A stretch of DNA of 64,000 nt from the NCBI GenBank assembly GCA_014529385.2, contig CM043959.1:90212529-90276528 (forward strand). The letters are read 5' to 3'. Of the stretch, positions 1 to 12,479 are shown one piece after another. Below the pieces are notes generated by a model. It searched no databases and was not told where the DNA came from. It saw nothing but the letters and a program-made list of their open reading frames with translations. The DNA is from Adiantum capillus-veneris (Eukaryota > Streptophyta > Polypodiopsida > Polypodiales > Pteridaceae). The position numbers were made by a program, and so were the translations under genes. The number at the start of each line of letters is the position of its first letter. The stretch's first letter is position 1.

Positions 1-11
1 AATGGCCAAAG

Positions 12-633
12 TTGGTAAGTACAAGAATTCCAAAAAAGAAAGCAAATCTTTCCATTAAGGTTGTGGCTTCAAAGCTACAAAAATATGTGGAACCCATTGT
101 GGATGCTTACATAAGGGGTAAAAATGTGTCTAATGTATATGTTGATGGTGGAGCTCAAATGTGTGTGATCACGGAAAAATCAATGAACAAGTTAGGGCTT
201 GAAATTACAAAGTCCTCTAATTGTCAAGCTAGGCTAGCCAACAACTCAAGTGTGAAGTGTTTGGGATCATTGAAAATGTAAAAGTCTTTGTATGTAGCAT
301 AGATTCACGAGTGGATATGTATGTCATGCCAGCTAAGGGGGAGGGCTATCCCATCATCCTAGGGAGGCCTTGGCTCATTGCTCTGAATGCAGATCAAAAA
401 TGGGAAAGTGGTCGTTTGATTCTTAAGAAGGGTCAACCGATGGTGTATGATTGGCGAGAAGGAAAGCAACCAGATATCAACTATGAAACCATGGCAGATG
501 AAGAGAGCGAGGAGGAGAGTCCTTACTCAAGTGATGAGGAAGCATCAACCAGTGCATCAACCAGTGAAGAGGAGTCTTCTTTGGAGGTAATGGGAATTGT
601 ATTTAACGCCAACACCCAAGATGTTTCTGTATA
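12..633 (+). pseudogene. gypsy retropepsin-like aspartic protease
   Basis: This is the protease domain of the gypsy polyprotein, which would release the Gag and Pol proteins. The catalytic motif is seen as VDGGAQMCVIT at about residues 44-54 of the first frame, where retropepsins normally have DTGA or DSGA. The second conserved motif, ILGRPWL, lies in a different frame (starting at 257), so a frameshift separates the two halves near 257-281. A Glu/Ser-rich tail (about 490-590) follows and ends at a stop at 632. The domain continues from gag to the left of the window. Confidence 0.8.
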
Positions 634-759
634 AGAAAAGCCAACAGACAATCACACACGAGGGGATGAAAGATGCCACCACCTTGAAGAAGGATTTGAG
701 AAGATGCTTGCAAAAGATCTTACTTATGAGGAGAAGAGGTCCTACATCAATATGTTAAG

Positions 760-2100
760 GAGGTATCCCAATTAGTTTATCACTGACTACTCACAAATAA
801 GAGGTGTAGATGTAATAGAGCATCGAATTGAATTAAAACCACGGACCAAACCCGTGGCTCAAAAGTTAAGGTGACTAGGGTCTGTGCAACAAAAGGCCCT
901 CCTACAAGAAGTGAATCGACTCTTGAAGGCTGGATTCATCTATCCAGTATCCAACTCTGAATGGGTATCACCTATTGTAGTCACTCCCAAGAAGAATGGT
1001 AAGTGGAGGGTCTCCGTGGATTACAAACCCCTCAATGCTGCGACAAAGAGGGACCACTTCCCTCTCCCTTTCCAAGATGAAATTTCGAATGAAGTAGCAG
1101 GTCATGAATGCTACACTGTGTGTGATGGGTATTCAGGATATTTTCAAATTAGGATAGCAGAAGAGGACCAACCAAAAACCACCTTCATCACACCTTGGGG
1201 ATGTTTTGCATTCAGAGTAATGCCTTTTGGGCTCACCAATGCTCCTAGCACCTTCATGATATTCAGAATATTTGTATTTCAGCCATTCTTTGGAAAATCT
1301 ATAAGAGTCTTTATGGATGATTTCTGTATTTATAGTTGTAGATCACTTCACTGCCAAAAGGTTGAAGAGGGGCTTAAGAGGCTCCATCAATTTGGGGGAC
1401 AACTCAACCCAGAGAAGTGTCATATCAGAGAATCTCATGTGGTTTTTCTAGGCCATGTGGTTTCTTCACAAGGAATTCAAGTGGATCCCTCTAAAGTAGA
1501 GGCCCTTTTGTCATTATCTCCACCAACAACAACTAAGGAGCTAATGACCTTCAATCACAAAGTGAGGTACGTGTCTCGCTTCATCCATCTCCTAGCAGAA
1601 GCCATCGCCCCTTTGCATAGGTTGGCAAACCAATCTACATTTGAATGTGGGAGGGAGCATGCAAAATGTTTTGAAGAAGTGAAGGGCATTCTTAGCTCTC
1701 TCCCAATCCTAATGCCACCAGATCCAAAGGAGACCTACTATGTCACTTCAAGTATAGGTTTCGAAGCAATTGGTGTTTTTTTGATGCAAAAAGATCCTAA
1801 AACATCATACATGAGGCCGATCTATTTTTCAAGCACGGTGATGACTCCGGCCGAGAAGGGATACACTGAAATGGAGAAAGTGGTCTTTGCAATCTTGTTT
1901 GCGGTAAGGAAGTTTTGATCGTATCTTCTCCCTGTGCCATTTGTTTTTCTCACCTTGGAGCACAATCTACCATATGTAGTACAACACATGAGCCTCTCAT
2001 CTAGAATAGCAAAGTAGATGCTTGAACTCCAAGAATTTGAATACACTTTCCTTGTAGAAGATAGCACAACAGCAGGACTTGCAGACATTCTCACCTACAA
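760..2100 (+). pseudogene. gypsy reverse transcriptase and RNase H
   Basis: This copies the element's RNA into DNA and removes the RNA strand. The main open frame is 884-1918, and the N-terminal part of RT (about 760-880) is recognisable but interrupted by stops. Fingers and palm motifs are clear: SPIVVTPKKNG, then the FGLTNAPSTF box, then the catalytic motif FMDDFCIYS at about 1311-1337. The connection and first RNase H follow from about 1640, including the block from IYFSS to EKGYTEMEKVVFAILFAVRKF. A TGA at 1916-1918 breaks the RNase H; coding similarity resumes at about 2018. The catalytic RT aspartates are kept, so the inactivating lesions lie elsewhere. Confidence 0.9.
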
Positions 2101-2600
2101 AGTGAGAGAAAGGGAAGGATCACGACTACAAAGAGAGGAAGGCTCAAAACAGTTCAAAGTGAAGGAGATTGATAATGCCCATACTTTATGCTTTGACAGA
2201 GCTTATCAACGCCAACAAGACAAAGCAGCAGGGGGGATAATCATTTTGAACCCACAAAAGGAGGTAATGGTTAGAAAAGGTATCACTCTACCCAATGTTC
2301 ACTCTAACAATGAGGCTGAGTATGCTGCTCTAACCCTTGGGTTAGAAGAATGCAAATAATTAGGCATACAAATACTTATTATAAAAGGTGATTCTTATCT
2401 AGTGGTCAGGAAAATCCAAGGGACTTGGAGGTGCAAGAATCGTACATTGTTTGAGTGTCTTAGTAGTGTAAGAGATTTGATGAAGGGTTTTAAAGCAACA
2501 CAGGTACAACACATTGTGAGAACTCATAACAAGGAAGCAGACTTACTTGCAAATGAAAAGCTTCAAATGGCGGTAGGAGGTGTGAAACTATATGAACCCA
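2101..2600 (+). pseudogene. second (archaeal-type) RNase H of Tat-like gypsy
   Basis: A second RNase H module follows the retroviral-type one. Seen in sequence: CFDRAY (first acidic residue), then NNEAEYAALTLGLEECK (the Glu motif), a stop at 2357-2359, then a GDSYLVV block in the continuing frame and HNKEADLLAN near 2525-2555 (the last acidic motif). The D-E-D-D layout and its place between RNase H and integrase match the aRNH of plant Tat/Ogre elements. An internal stop and the lack of a continuous frame make it a pseudogene. Confidence 0.75.
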
Positions 2601-3655
2601 AATATCAAGGTCAAGAGGAGCTAAAAGACATTATTTTCTTTCTACAAGCAGGTGAGTGCCCCAAACACTTAGACAAGGTGCAAAGACATAGACTAGTTAA
2701 GAAGGCCACACATTACCAGTTGATTGGGGACGATTTATATCACAAAGGGAAAGATTTGGTCTTGAGGAGAGTACCAGGTGCGCAAGAGATAGAAAAAATT
2801 CTTCTTTCATGTCATGATGATGTCTGTGGTGGTCACTTTCCTCAAGATATTACAAGTAGGAAGATTTTACAAGCAGGGTCTATTTGGCCGAGCTTACATT
2901 GTAATGTCCAACATTGGTGTAAGGCATGTAAGCAATGCCAAATTGCTGGGGATAGATGACTAACATATGAGCCTTGAGTCCCAATAATATCTTATGGCCC
3001 TTTTGAAAAGTGGGGTGTGGATGCAATAGGTCCCCTACCTCGTACTTCTACAGGGAAGGTTTTCATCATCATGGGTGTTGACTACATGACATGATGGGCG
3101 GAAGCAACAAGCACAACCCAAATCACAGCTGAAGAGGTATCAAAGTTTATTTTTGATCATATTTGTAGTAGTTTTGGAAAACCCCTAGAAATCTTATCAG
3201 ATCGAAGCTCGGGTTTTAGGGCTGACCTTCTGAATGATCTCTTGAGGAGGTTAAAAGTGAAACACCTGCATTCCACACCCTACTATCCTCAATGCAATGG
3301 ATTGGTGGAAAAAGTGAATGGAATGATATGTAAGATCATTTCTAAGCAGGTTGTGGACTGGCCTAATGATTGGGATCGCCATTTGATGGCTGCTCTTTGG
3401 GCGTATAGGACATCTTTCAAGGTGTCTACCCAATTCACCCCTTTTCATATACTTTATGAACAGGAGACATTTCTCCCCATTGAGGTAGAGCTCTCAAGCT
3501 TGCGCGTTCTTGCAAGAGTGGCAAAAAAAACAAAAGAGGTTCTACATGAAAGGATCTTAGATCTCCAACGACTTGAGCTAGATAGAGAAGAGTCCATTGA
3601 TCACTACATCACCAAAGCGACAAAATTAACAAGAAGCTCAAGGGGAAAGGATTGA
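2601..3655 (+). pseudogene. gypsy integrase
   Basis: This is the integrase that joins element cDNA to the chromosome. The N-terminal zinc-binding domain is seen at about 2810-2945 (HDDVCGGHF, then CKACKQC), fitting HHCC. The catalytic core carries WGVDAIG near 3013, the second Asp in SDRSSGF near 3199, and Glu in NGLVEKVNG near 3300, which gives D-D-E. A stop after AGDR (2957-2959) and further stops between 2960 and 3240 separate the zinc finger from the core. The frame from 3242 to 3655 then reads through the end of the core. Confidence 0.85.
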
Positions 3656-4026
3656 AGGAAGGTATGTTGGTTCTTCGCTATGATAACCGACTTGATACTC
3701 GACTTGACAAAAAGTTTTTGCAAAGATGGGAGGGACCTTTCATGATAAAAACAAAGTTTGGGAATGACAGTTATAGATTAACAAATTTATCAGGAAAACT
3801 CCACAAGACCAGAGTCAATGGATGGAGATTAAAGCCCTACTTTCAACGTATCAATCCGTTCATAGGAAGTCATCTACCTACATCGTCTAAGCTCCAAATT
3901 GGCATGGCTCCCTTCGGCTTGGCAAATGCTCCACCTATTTTTAAAGCTTTGATGTGCAGAGAAGAACCAGCTTTGGAATCTAAACATACCCAAGGCAACC
4001 CTCCCCTCTCCAATTTATGGGATTGA
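3652..4026 (+). pseudogene. gypsy integrase C-terminal region
   Basis: A short frame continues the integrase C-terminal domain: a KEGMLVLRYDNR start, WEGPFMIK, and KLHKTRVNGWRLKPYF. The same blocks recur in the related element at 55745-56032, which confirms the reading. The frame runs past the usual end and stops near 4026. It would bind DNA as part of integrase and is not a separate gene. Confidence 0.75.
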
Positions 4027-4172
4027 GGTAATGAAAAGCATGTCTAATGGAGTAAACAAGTGCATGTTGCTCCTCCTATTAAAAAAAAAAAAAAAAAAGA
4101 GGAAAAAGAAAAAAAGAGAGAAAAAAAACAGAGAAAGAAACAACACCGTCCTAAAGATATGAATATCTCTAG

Positions 4173-4187
4173 GCTTGGGGGAGGGCT
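4173..4187 (+). other. polypurine tract
   Basis: The purine run CTTGGGGGAGGGCT lies just upstream of the presumed LTR start. The related element has GGGAGGGCTAA directly before its 3' LTR at 56060, which supports this as the plus-strand primer. An A-rich purine stretch at 4081-4139 may be a second tract. Confidence 0.6.
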
Positions 4188-4189
4188 AA

Positions 4190-7100
4190 TATGAATGGCA
4201 TAAAATGGTAACCATCTTTTTGCAACATTTTTCCACCTACTCAACGTCCTCTTCCTCATATGTGTATATATTTTTCTACGCTATTAAGTTATCTAGAGTA
4301 AATTCCCCCTCTTCGTTTAACCTTTGTGGTGGCACATACATTGTACTCTTCCCAAAAATGTCACCTTAGTCATATACTTATATTACCACCCTTTTCTTTT
4401 TTGCTTTGTAAATAAAATTAAGCATACAATAACCAACTATCTACCCCCAAACTTTCTTACCTCTTGTGAATTAGTAGTAGAAAAATAATATATCCATCTT
4501 CCATCCCATATAAATAAATTACCATGGAAAATCAACTCTCCACTTGTCTTTACCAAAGATTATGGTCCATCTCTACAAGTCTTCTATGCCCCCTACATAG
4601 GTGGCCCAATAGCTCTTAAGAATATACATATAGTTTTTCTCCTTTCAAAAAGACTCAAATTGTATATTCTTTTCACAAGAAAATAATATTGGGCTCTCCT
4701 CTATTTGTTTAAGAATCATACCCTTTTGAAAAAACATGATTCCCCTTGGATGCATACAAGCAAAGGGCCCATACAAGAAGACTTGGAAGCAAAAGGTTCC
4801 CTAGCCTAGTGTGGACCTTCCAAACCAAATTACTTGGTGCATGAGCATGAAGAATAGTCCAAATTCATATCAAACATGTTGAGAAGGTCAAAGTTTCCTT
4901 TTGAAGCATGTCATTCCGAGCTATAGGTAAAAAGTTATGGTTAAAATAGTGTAAATCTGTCAGATTCGCAGCAAAAGGGAACTGTAAATCAAGTAGATCA
5001 AGAGGGTGAGATCTTATTTTTCCCCTACTCATCTTCTAGAAGATCAATGAGTGTTCAAGGTCACTTGCATGTGATGGGACCAACCTAAATATGCTTTCTA
5101 AATGCCAAGACAGACAAGTTGAGATACCCCGCAGGAGCCACCCGTACGGCCTCATGGTGGGGCCCACCTACATTATGCACCCCTATGGAGCCTTCACGGT
5201 CTAAAATGATATTTTTGGTGAATAAATAGTCCCTTTTATGTCCAATATTCAATGAGTTGTCAAAGGAAACTTAATCAGGGCTAATCACTTACCCTAATTA
5301 AGTGTAGCATAATCCCACTCCTAGACAACTATAAATAGCCCCCCTTGGAGAGACTCAAGGACACACACCTATATTTTCAACTTCATGCTGTTCTTGATCA
5401 ATAGTAGAGAAACCCCCAATTCTCCCTCTTTCACATCCTCCCTCCTAACCCTCCTCTTTGGAGGAAGTGCAACTCTATCCTCCACTCTTTCTATTCTACA
5501 ATCTCTTACTCCATCAACCCAATAAATCATTGTAGCACCTCAATAACTTGTAAATACATCATGATCTCTCTCATGGTTATGTTAATGATCATTAAATCAT
5601 CTTCAAACAATCAAGTGTCGCAATTCGTGATGGTTAGCTAGCATTTGTCTACCCCTTAAAAGGTGTGCGAGAAATCAAGTAAGTGTTCTACTCTCAATTT
5701 ACCATTGGTTTGTTTCTCCACACTTATTCAATTAGTCTAAAGAAAATTCTCACTCCAACTCTCTTTTGCTTCATTACATATGCATGTGGCTACCTCTCAT
5801 GGTGATTTTATTTGTCACAGCATTGCATAGATGGAGATGAGTTCTCTATGCAAAGTGTGTTAGTTCGATGTAGGTGATTCTCTTGTGTATTTGAGAGGAA
5901 GGTCTTGTGCCCATGATTTTTTGATGAGTGCTTGAGAGAGGAGGAGTTTGGATGTATCATGGGTATTCTTATGGGGAGAAGGTGAATGCTATTCCACAAA
6001 TTGCATATTTACATTTGATGCACGGCATTGGGTTGCATAATCGTTGATGGTGTCAAGTGTCCAAAGTGTACATAGAGTAAGGGTTCTCAAAGTGTGTTGC
6101 TTGAGTGGGTGAGTGAAAATGTTACTTTGATTGGTTTCCTTCTCAACTCCCAAAAGAAGGTGGTGCCCCAAGTAGTGTGTGTACCCTCTTTACGAACATT
6201 TTGTGAGGGTAGGCCCATTGGTTTGGGTTTAGAGGCCCCATTTTAATAAGCTCGCCCTCACTACTAATGTACATTTCCATTATGTAAAACTACTAGCTAG
6301 AGTTCTAAACTACTAACTTCAAATCTAGCTCTACCACCTATCTCCTCACCGTCAGATTACTCCTAAGTAAAGATTTGTTATGTGTAATCAAAAGTGATCA
6401 TGCAAATTCTAATCCCTCCAAAAACCTATAAAAGGAGGGCCTCTTTTTGTAATGAAAATACATGAGAAGAAGAATTGAGAAGTCTAGCTAAGAAGAGTGT
6501 GAGAGGAAGTGTGAAAGAGGCTACAAGCTTTGCATAAGAAGCCTTGCATTATGCTATGCCTTCTTTGTGAGTGCAAATAGCCATAACCTTTTCTAGTGCT
6601 TGCTAAATCCGCAAATCCAAAGTTCTTTCCATAGTGTCTGCTAAAGAGAAGAGAGGAGAGGAATTGGAGGTTGCTTCTAAAATTGTATGCTCATTTTGGT
6701 GATCTCATCAAAGAAGAGGTGGATTTGGGCTCAGCATCTTGAAGGTTTTCCTTGGTCATGTGTTTGCTAAACATTATGGAATCTGCACAAGTGTAAGTGT
6801 TTTCAAGCATCCTGTTGTTTTTTTGGTTGTTTGATTGATACTTGTGTGTGTAGCCCTTGCCTCGAGTAAGCCATTGTAAGAGGGTTGCAAGGTGGAGAGG
6901 GCTACCTTGACCTTAAGACAATGCATGGGGTGGCTAGGTTTTGAGTGTGTATTTGTGTTGAATGGAACCTATAATTCTAACCATTGTGGTCCCAAAAAAA
7001 TTTTAGCATATGTGTTGTGGTTTTGTTTTAGTTGAGGTGCTCATATCACTCATCCATTTTCTTGAAGCATTGAGTATTCATGCTTGAAGGTTCTCACGAC

Positions 7101-7335
7101 GCTGGCTAAGAAATGTGGTATCTTTTTTTCTCTCTCTACACCTCGCTCATGTCCTAGTTTGTGATACAAAAGACTAGGTGTTGCCCCTATATTTTTCATA
7201 TTTTGTGTGTGGTATTTGGGTGTGTTGTCGTGTTTGGGGTCCATGTGTTGTGTTTGTGTTAGACCCTTAGATCCTATGAGTAGAACGGGAGCCTTGAGCG
7301 GTGTCTAGAGGCCACTTCTCTTGTCGCTTGCCCCA
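4190..7335 (+). repeat. 3' LTR of Tat-like gypsy (end uncertain)
   Basis: The LTR starts next to the purine tract. It holds no reading frame of note. Possible TATA boxes are at 5329 and 6426. The right end is set only by weak similarity of about 7310-7335 (TAGAGGCC followed by TCGCTTGCCCCA) to the end of the related solo LTR at 43477. The partner LTR is outside the window, so the end could lie several hundred bases either way. Confidence 0.45.
5329..5340 (+). promoter_or_regulatory. TATA-box candidate in LTR
   Basis: CTATAAATAGCC is a good plant TATA box and lies about 1.1 kb into the LTR, a usual place for the U3/R border. A second candidate, CTATAAAAGG, is at 6426-6435. Either could drive the element; the sequence does not decide. 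Confidence 0.4.
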
Positions 7336-7390
7336 GACCACCTCAATATGAGATATTAGTTAGATTGTGTTAGTGTGCACCACCCGTCTG

Positions 7391-7394
<4 letters not shown>

Positions 7395-7482
<88 letters not shown>
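7395..7482 (+). repeat. (TG)n microsatellite
   Basis: This is a pure TG run of about 44 repeats. It lies just beyond the possible LTR end. Confidence 0.95.
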
Positions 7483-7483
<1 letters not shown>

Positions 7484-9088
7484 CTTCAAAGAGCTGAAGG
7501 AGCGTCATGCTCTCAAGATTCAATGAGTAGATGGAAGCCTTAGGACAAGGCTCACACCTGTTCAAACCACTATCCCACCAATAAGAATTATATGGTTATA
7601 TATACAAATTAATAAAAAACCTTTAAGAGTCCCAGCAAAGACATGTTAGGGTAGCTCGTACCTCATTTCAAAACATGAAAAAGGTCACCAATGTCAAATA
7701 TCCATACTTATCATGCTATTAGCCAGCGTGTATTCAGAAACCATACCCCACTATTGAAGACAATGAGAAGTACCCTCAAATTACTCATCTAGAATTGCAA
7801 CCACAATTAAAATGAGTCATCAGAGACTCAAACTAAACAAACCAAATCTAATGTGCGAAACTCAAAAATGACATTCCTATGCCGATTGTTACGTGATTTG
7901 TAATAACAAAGTACTCATAAACTAATCAAATGGTTATTAACTATGATTTTTATTGTACAAGAGTAATCTCTATGCATGGATCAAAAGAATATGAAATTGT
8001 GTCTAATCAAAATGACCACAAAAAAATGAAGGTACTGTTAAAATTGTGAAAGTTTTGATAGAATTTCCCTTGTTTTTTTATAGTATTTTCAATATTTCAA
8101 AGCATGATGTGGGATGTGTGTCCAACCTCACTATCCTATCTCATTGCAGTTTTAGCGAGAACCATGATTAAATTGTCAATCCATAGGACAAAGCTGACTC
8201 GACTAGTGCATAGAATCTACAAGAGGTTGTCAATCTCTTGAAAAACAACTAACAACTCGCATCTAACTCAAGGTACACTCAATTGACTGAAATCACCAAA
8301 AGCCAATCACTCATCGGCAAACAAATCACATCCGTTACAGCATCAAATGATATCCAAATGTAGTGAAACTTCTAGGATACGTTTATGAGACCTAAGCACA
8401 CATGCTTAGGTCTAGGATACGTTTATAATACCTAGGCACACATGCTTATGGTCTCAAACCCCACTTTAGGTCAAGTGTCAAAATCGCGATTATTAACAGT
8501 AGTGGATTTTTGACCTAATCGTTTTCGATCCAGAATGCACCTAAATGCTTAGCAATGATGTCCCAATATCCCTCTTATGCTTAGTTTTGATTTTGAAGTG
8601 TAATTAGGCCGCGGGTCGACGACACCAAAAGCTACAAAATACTATGATGTGTTTACGTCAATGCGTAGAGCTCTTACATGCGGTTGCAATGCAACAAACG
8701 TAACTACAATGTGACAACTGGGGAGGGAGTAGGAAGTGCGAGAAGGAGAGAAGTGAGCGTCGTTAGCTCACGCTGTGTATTTTATTATCCAAAACTTACA
8801 AATAACTTACAAAAAATGGCTTTTATACCTTAGCCAAGGTTTTTGGTGGTCAAAATTAATAATCAGGGAGCTCTAACTAAAGATAGGTAATGACATGTTG
8901 ATACAATCTGGAATCTTGTAGCCCCGGCTTAACTATTACAAGGTTTACTAAAAAAATAAGAGTTACAATATTCCCGATTTATAAAAATTAATAAGTGTTT
9001 TTACATGGGAGCTCTGAAAAATGGTATCCGTATTAGCTTGCTGCTAACGTCTCCCCCCTCCTTGCCTGTGTCGTTCCTTGACACAACT
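7483..9088. other. non-coding stretch with a 40-bp tandem duplication
   Basis: No coding frame can be supported here. The only structure I see is a 40-bp direct duplication at 8371-8410 and 8411-8450 (TCTAGGATACGTTTAT start, ACATGCTTA near the end, a few mismatches) and an AATCGCGATTATT box at 8482 that recurs at 12.5-13.1 kb. The stretch is probably the 3' flank of the reverse-strand gene at 9089-12331. Confidence 0.5.
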
Positions 9089-12000
9089 TTATGGGCTGAA
9101 GTAGTCTTTGAGTTGAAGGTTGGCCAGGCGGTCAAGCGCATTTAGTGGCTTTTGGTATCTGATCTTCCTCTCTTTATATGGCACTTCCAAGAACTGCATA
9201 GTGACTCTATTTTTCAGCTCCAGGAATGAGTAGCCTACAACCCTTGATGTGAGGTTGTTGATCACTGGCCCAAATATTTTTGTTTGCGAAGTGAATAACC
9301 CTGTGTAGAACACTTCCTCAAACGTCAGCATATTGTGAGAAGGTAAAAACATGCATCTGGCGTAGAAGCGATAGAGGACTTCTTCGTAAGCTTGACCACT
9401 AAGGTCGTAGCATAATCCTTTATTACCCTCTAGGAATGACATCCAAGGGGCGCTTGCTTGCTCTTGCTCATGGAAGACTTCGATGCAGATGAGCAGCATT
9501 CGGAAGATTTTACATAACATTGCACATGATAAATCTAGTAGACTTTTGAAGAAGGACATGGTGCCTGTTAGGGTTCTCACCATGTACTCTTTAGTCGGTG
9601 GTCCCTTTTCTAGAGCAGGCAATCGGGGGTAGTTCACCCAAATTGGCTGCTTCTTTGTTAATGCCTCATGTTCTTGCCAAGTCCTTACTCTTAGTACAAG
9701 ACAAAAAGTAGGATCCTTTTGTATGGCCACATGTGCTCTTGTGAACATAATCGAATACCATGGATTCTTGTTCAACCAGCTGAGCCTCCACTTTGGGTGG
9801 TCTCGATCTGTACCGTCTTCTTACATGTCTTTGTATAGCCTTTCCTTTACCTGTAGCAACTCCACATTCATCAGAGGATAAGGCAGGGATTGTTGGTGCC
9901 ATTGCACATTGATTTGATTGGGAGTGAGTTGTGTCACATTGACGGAATGAAGGACTCTCAACTCCCAATTCATTGCTACCTTTCTTTGATCATCTACCTC
10001 TTGTGTAATCTTCTCTTTCATTGCATCTTCCTTAGCCTTTGAGAGCTGGACCATTGGCACTATATCGGTTTCGATACTTGAAATTCCTCCTCGTCACCTA
10101 GCTCTTCAGTTGGTTTTGTCTCCATCTCAGCGAAAGTAACTAAGGGGATCTCTATCTGTGGCTGCTTGGAAGTTCCTGCCTCTTCTTGTGTTTCTGACCG
10201 TACCTCTCACAATAGTTGGTTCACTCTTTTAAGTTCAACTATTTCTTTCAGCAACTCGTCTTCTCTTTGCACTCGCATTAAAGCAAGGTCTTTGCGCTGA
10301 GACTGCTCCAATTTTAGCTCCAGCTTGAGGTCCTTGTTCTTTTTCTCTAATGCTTTGTAGACCTCGTTTGTTCCTTTGATTGAGGCTACGGTTGGATTCT
10401 CTCGTAATTCCGGCAAGAAAATTGCCTAATCATTTATTCTTTGCTCTGAGTACTGTAGGGAAGCATTTGCTACATCTAACCATACTTGCATCTTCTAAAC
10501 TGACAGGGTTGTTGTTAGAAGTTCGTTCGTAATCGAGCCCCTCCATCTCTTTCTGCTGTTTATCCCTTGTTATCTGATGTTGTTCAGCTTCAAATTTCAG
10601 CTCCTGCACTTGCCTTTGTAGATCAGTGATGACATTTAATCTTTCATCTAACTCCCCTTGGAGTGCGTCAATCACCATATCTAATTCTTTGGCCCTTGTG
10701 CTACGGCTATAGTGTTAGAAGCACTATAGGTCGTCTTGAGGTGGTAGGTGTTTCCTCGGCCTCCTGTTCTCTTGGTTCCTCGAACTTTGTGTTGTCCTCT
10801 GGCTCGGGACTCGCTATCCTTTCGAGCTTTGGCTCTTGCTCTTTGTGTTGCTCTCGTGTAGATGAAGTTGCCTATTGTCCCAGTTCAGCTGCTTCTCTTT
10901 GTTCAAGCTCTGCCTCTTTTGTGTGTTCAGCTTCTGTGACTTTGCTTGTTGGTGAAGGTGGTGGACTCGGCATGGTGATCACTCTGTTCTGAAGTACGTG
11001 AAGAAGGTCTTGGAGATACATCACCTTGATCATGTCAACTGTGCTTCTCCTTGTTTTGTTGCTTCCGCTCCTTGCTTTTTCCGCTCTGCTACCTCTTTAG
11101 CTTTCTGTTCCGCTTCTTCGGCTTCACTCAACTTTAAAGCTTTTGCTTCTTGATACATCTTTTCCAGTAGTTCTGTGGGATCTTCTGCATGTTTCCTGTT
11201 ATGATGTTTTGTTCTTGCACCTTTAAGCTCAATGGGTTAACAACTTGTTGGGTCCTTGCCTTGTGCTTGGCGGGTACGCTCCTAAGAGTGCTTTTCTCTT
11301 TCAAAGCGGGCTTGTTTTTGTACAGGTTCCTCCTGGTGTGCTACCACGACTTCTCTCTTCATTTCTTTCCATCGTGCACTTTTTTCCTCGTTATCTGAGC
11401 TTTCACTGCTATGCCATTCTTGCGAGCTCTTGATAGACTCTTCATCTGACTTGTATGTTCTGTTGGCAGATCTTGTAGCTCTAGGGGAAGGGTGTGCTGA
11501 CACTATCCAAGTGTTCTGATCTGGGCCAGGCAGCAAGTTGTCGGCCATGCCGATAGCATGGTAGGCAATCCTTGTCAAAACCTATGGTGCTCCTAGGTAT
11601 GTAATTTTTCCCTCTTTATTTGTCCCCTTCAATGTGGACAAAACATATTGTGCATGGTCAATTGGTTTCCGGGTTGTTGATTTGAGATCTTGTGTAAAGG
11701 TTGTGGCAACCGCATGATTTGGTGTCGTATACCTCAGTGGTCTTTTGGTAAGGAAGTGAAAGTGCTGGTGGTACAACCTTGCGGGCTCTTCCACCTGTTT
11801 CTTGTGAACGAGGTCGGGAAATGTGGCCGTGGCGGTTTCCTTGGTGAAAGTTCCAGCCGTTTTTCTATCTCTTGCCCTCATTGTCATTGCTTCTATTGGC
11901 AGTCCGAGTCCTTCTGCCACTATCTCCTTGGTAATGACTACTTCAACCTTATTCCCTTGTGGGTCAGAGATTTGAGCGGTTCCATCTTCTTTGATCATGG

Positions 12001-12331
12001 ACAAAAGCTCATAAGCTTTTTGGAAGTCCACTCCACACGGCTCTTGTTCATAGAAATCTCTGAGTCCTAGCCTTCGGTTGGCTTCTTTGGTCTCGGGCTT
12101 TGCAGTGACATGACAAACTTCTTTTGGTAGAAGTTGCTGCTCTACCTAATGTCCTTCCTCACTCTTGAATTTTCCAGTGAACACTGTGGTGTTGTGCTCT
12201 TCAAGCTGTTCCTTTGAGAGATAGGTCACTTTGGCATTCTTGACTGAATCAGGGTCTAGTTGATATGGTGCTAGCTCTTGCAGCTTCTCCTTTTGCGGGA
12301 GCTTCTTCTTGGCCCTCTCTGCGACTTGCAT
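9089..12331 (-). pseudogene. decayed coiled-coil protein gene, probably transposon-encoded
   Basis: I do not recognise this family. Reading the reverse strand, one frame runs from 12331 with single stops at about 12146, 11579 and 11282. It then shifts through Glu/Lys/Gln-rich segments (11270-10430) and ends with a 228-residue frame (9775-9089). The N-terminal part has an ordered globular look, with DPQGNKVEVVITKEIVAEGLGLP near 11930. The middle is strongly predicted coiled coil by heptad pattern (10678-10430 and 10416-10207, with runs such as LKLELKLEQSQRKD). The C-terminal frame has no motif I know. Plant retroelements often carry an extra ORF of this build, but a host gene fragment cannot be excluded. 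Confidence 0.5.
10713..10739. repeat. 27-bp exact match to gypsy integrase segment at 18292-18318
   Basis: The 27 bases here, starting TGTTAGAAGCACTATAGG, are identical to 18292-18318. There they encode part of the integrase motif VKTTYSAS on the reverse strand. The copy here interrupts the coiled-coil gene and forms a small hairpin with its left flank (CTATAGTG, loop, CACTATAG). Confidence 0.7.
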
Positions 12332-12479
12332 GGATCCTGTTGAGTAAATAGAGTGTCAATGTTAGCAAATTTGGCACATTTTCTCTAAAATGTCCTTCGG
12401 GCTGAAATGTTGTTGCTTCAAATCAATTTTTGAACATGCATAGACACATACAAACATGTAAAGGTCAAATTCATAAAGT

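Larger units (their letters stand above)
1..4190 (+). mobile_element. Ty3/gypsy retrotransposon, Tat-like, 3' part of internal region
   Basis: The window opens inside a forward gypsy element. The order protease, reverse transcriptase, RNase H, a second RNase H, integrase, purine tract, LTR is that of Ty3/gypsy. The extra RNase H after the usual one is typical of the Tat group. Several stops and frameshifts break the polyprotein, so this copy is dead. Gag and the 5' LTR lie to the left of the window. The RT is closely related to that of the element at 52289-63580, so the two belong to one family or sister families. Confidence 0.9.
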
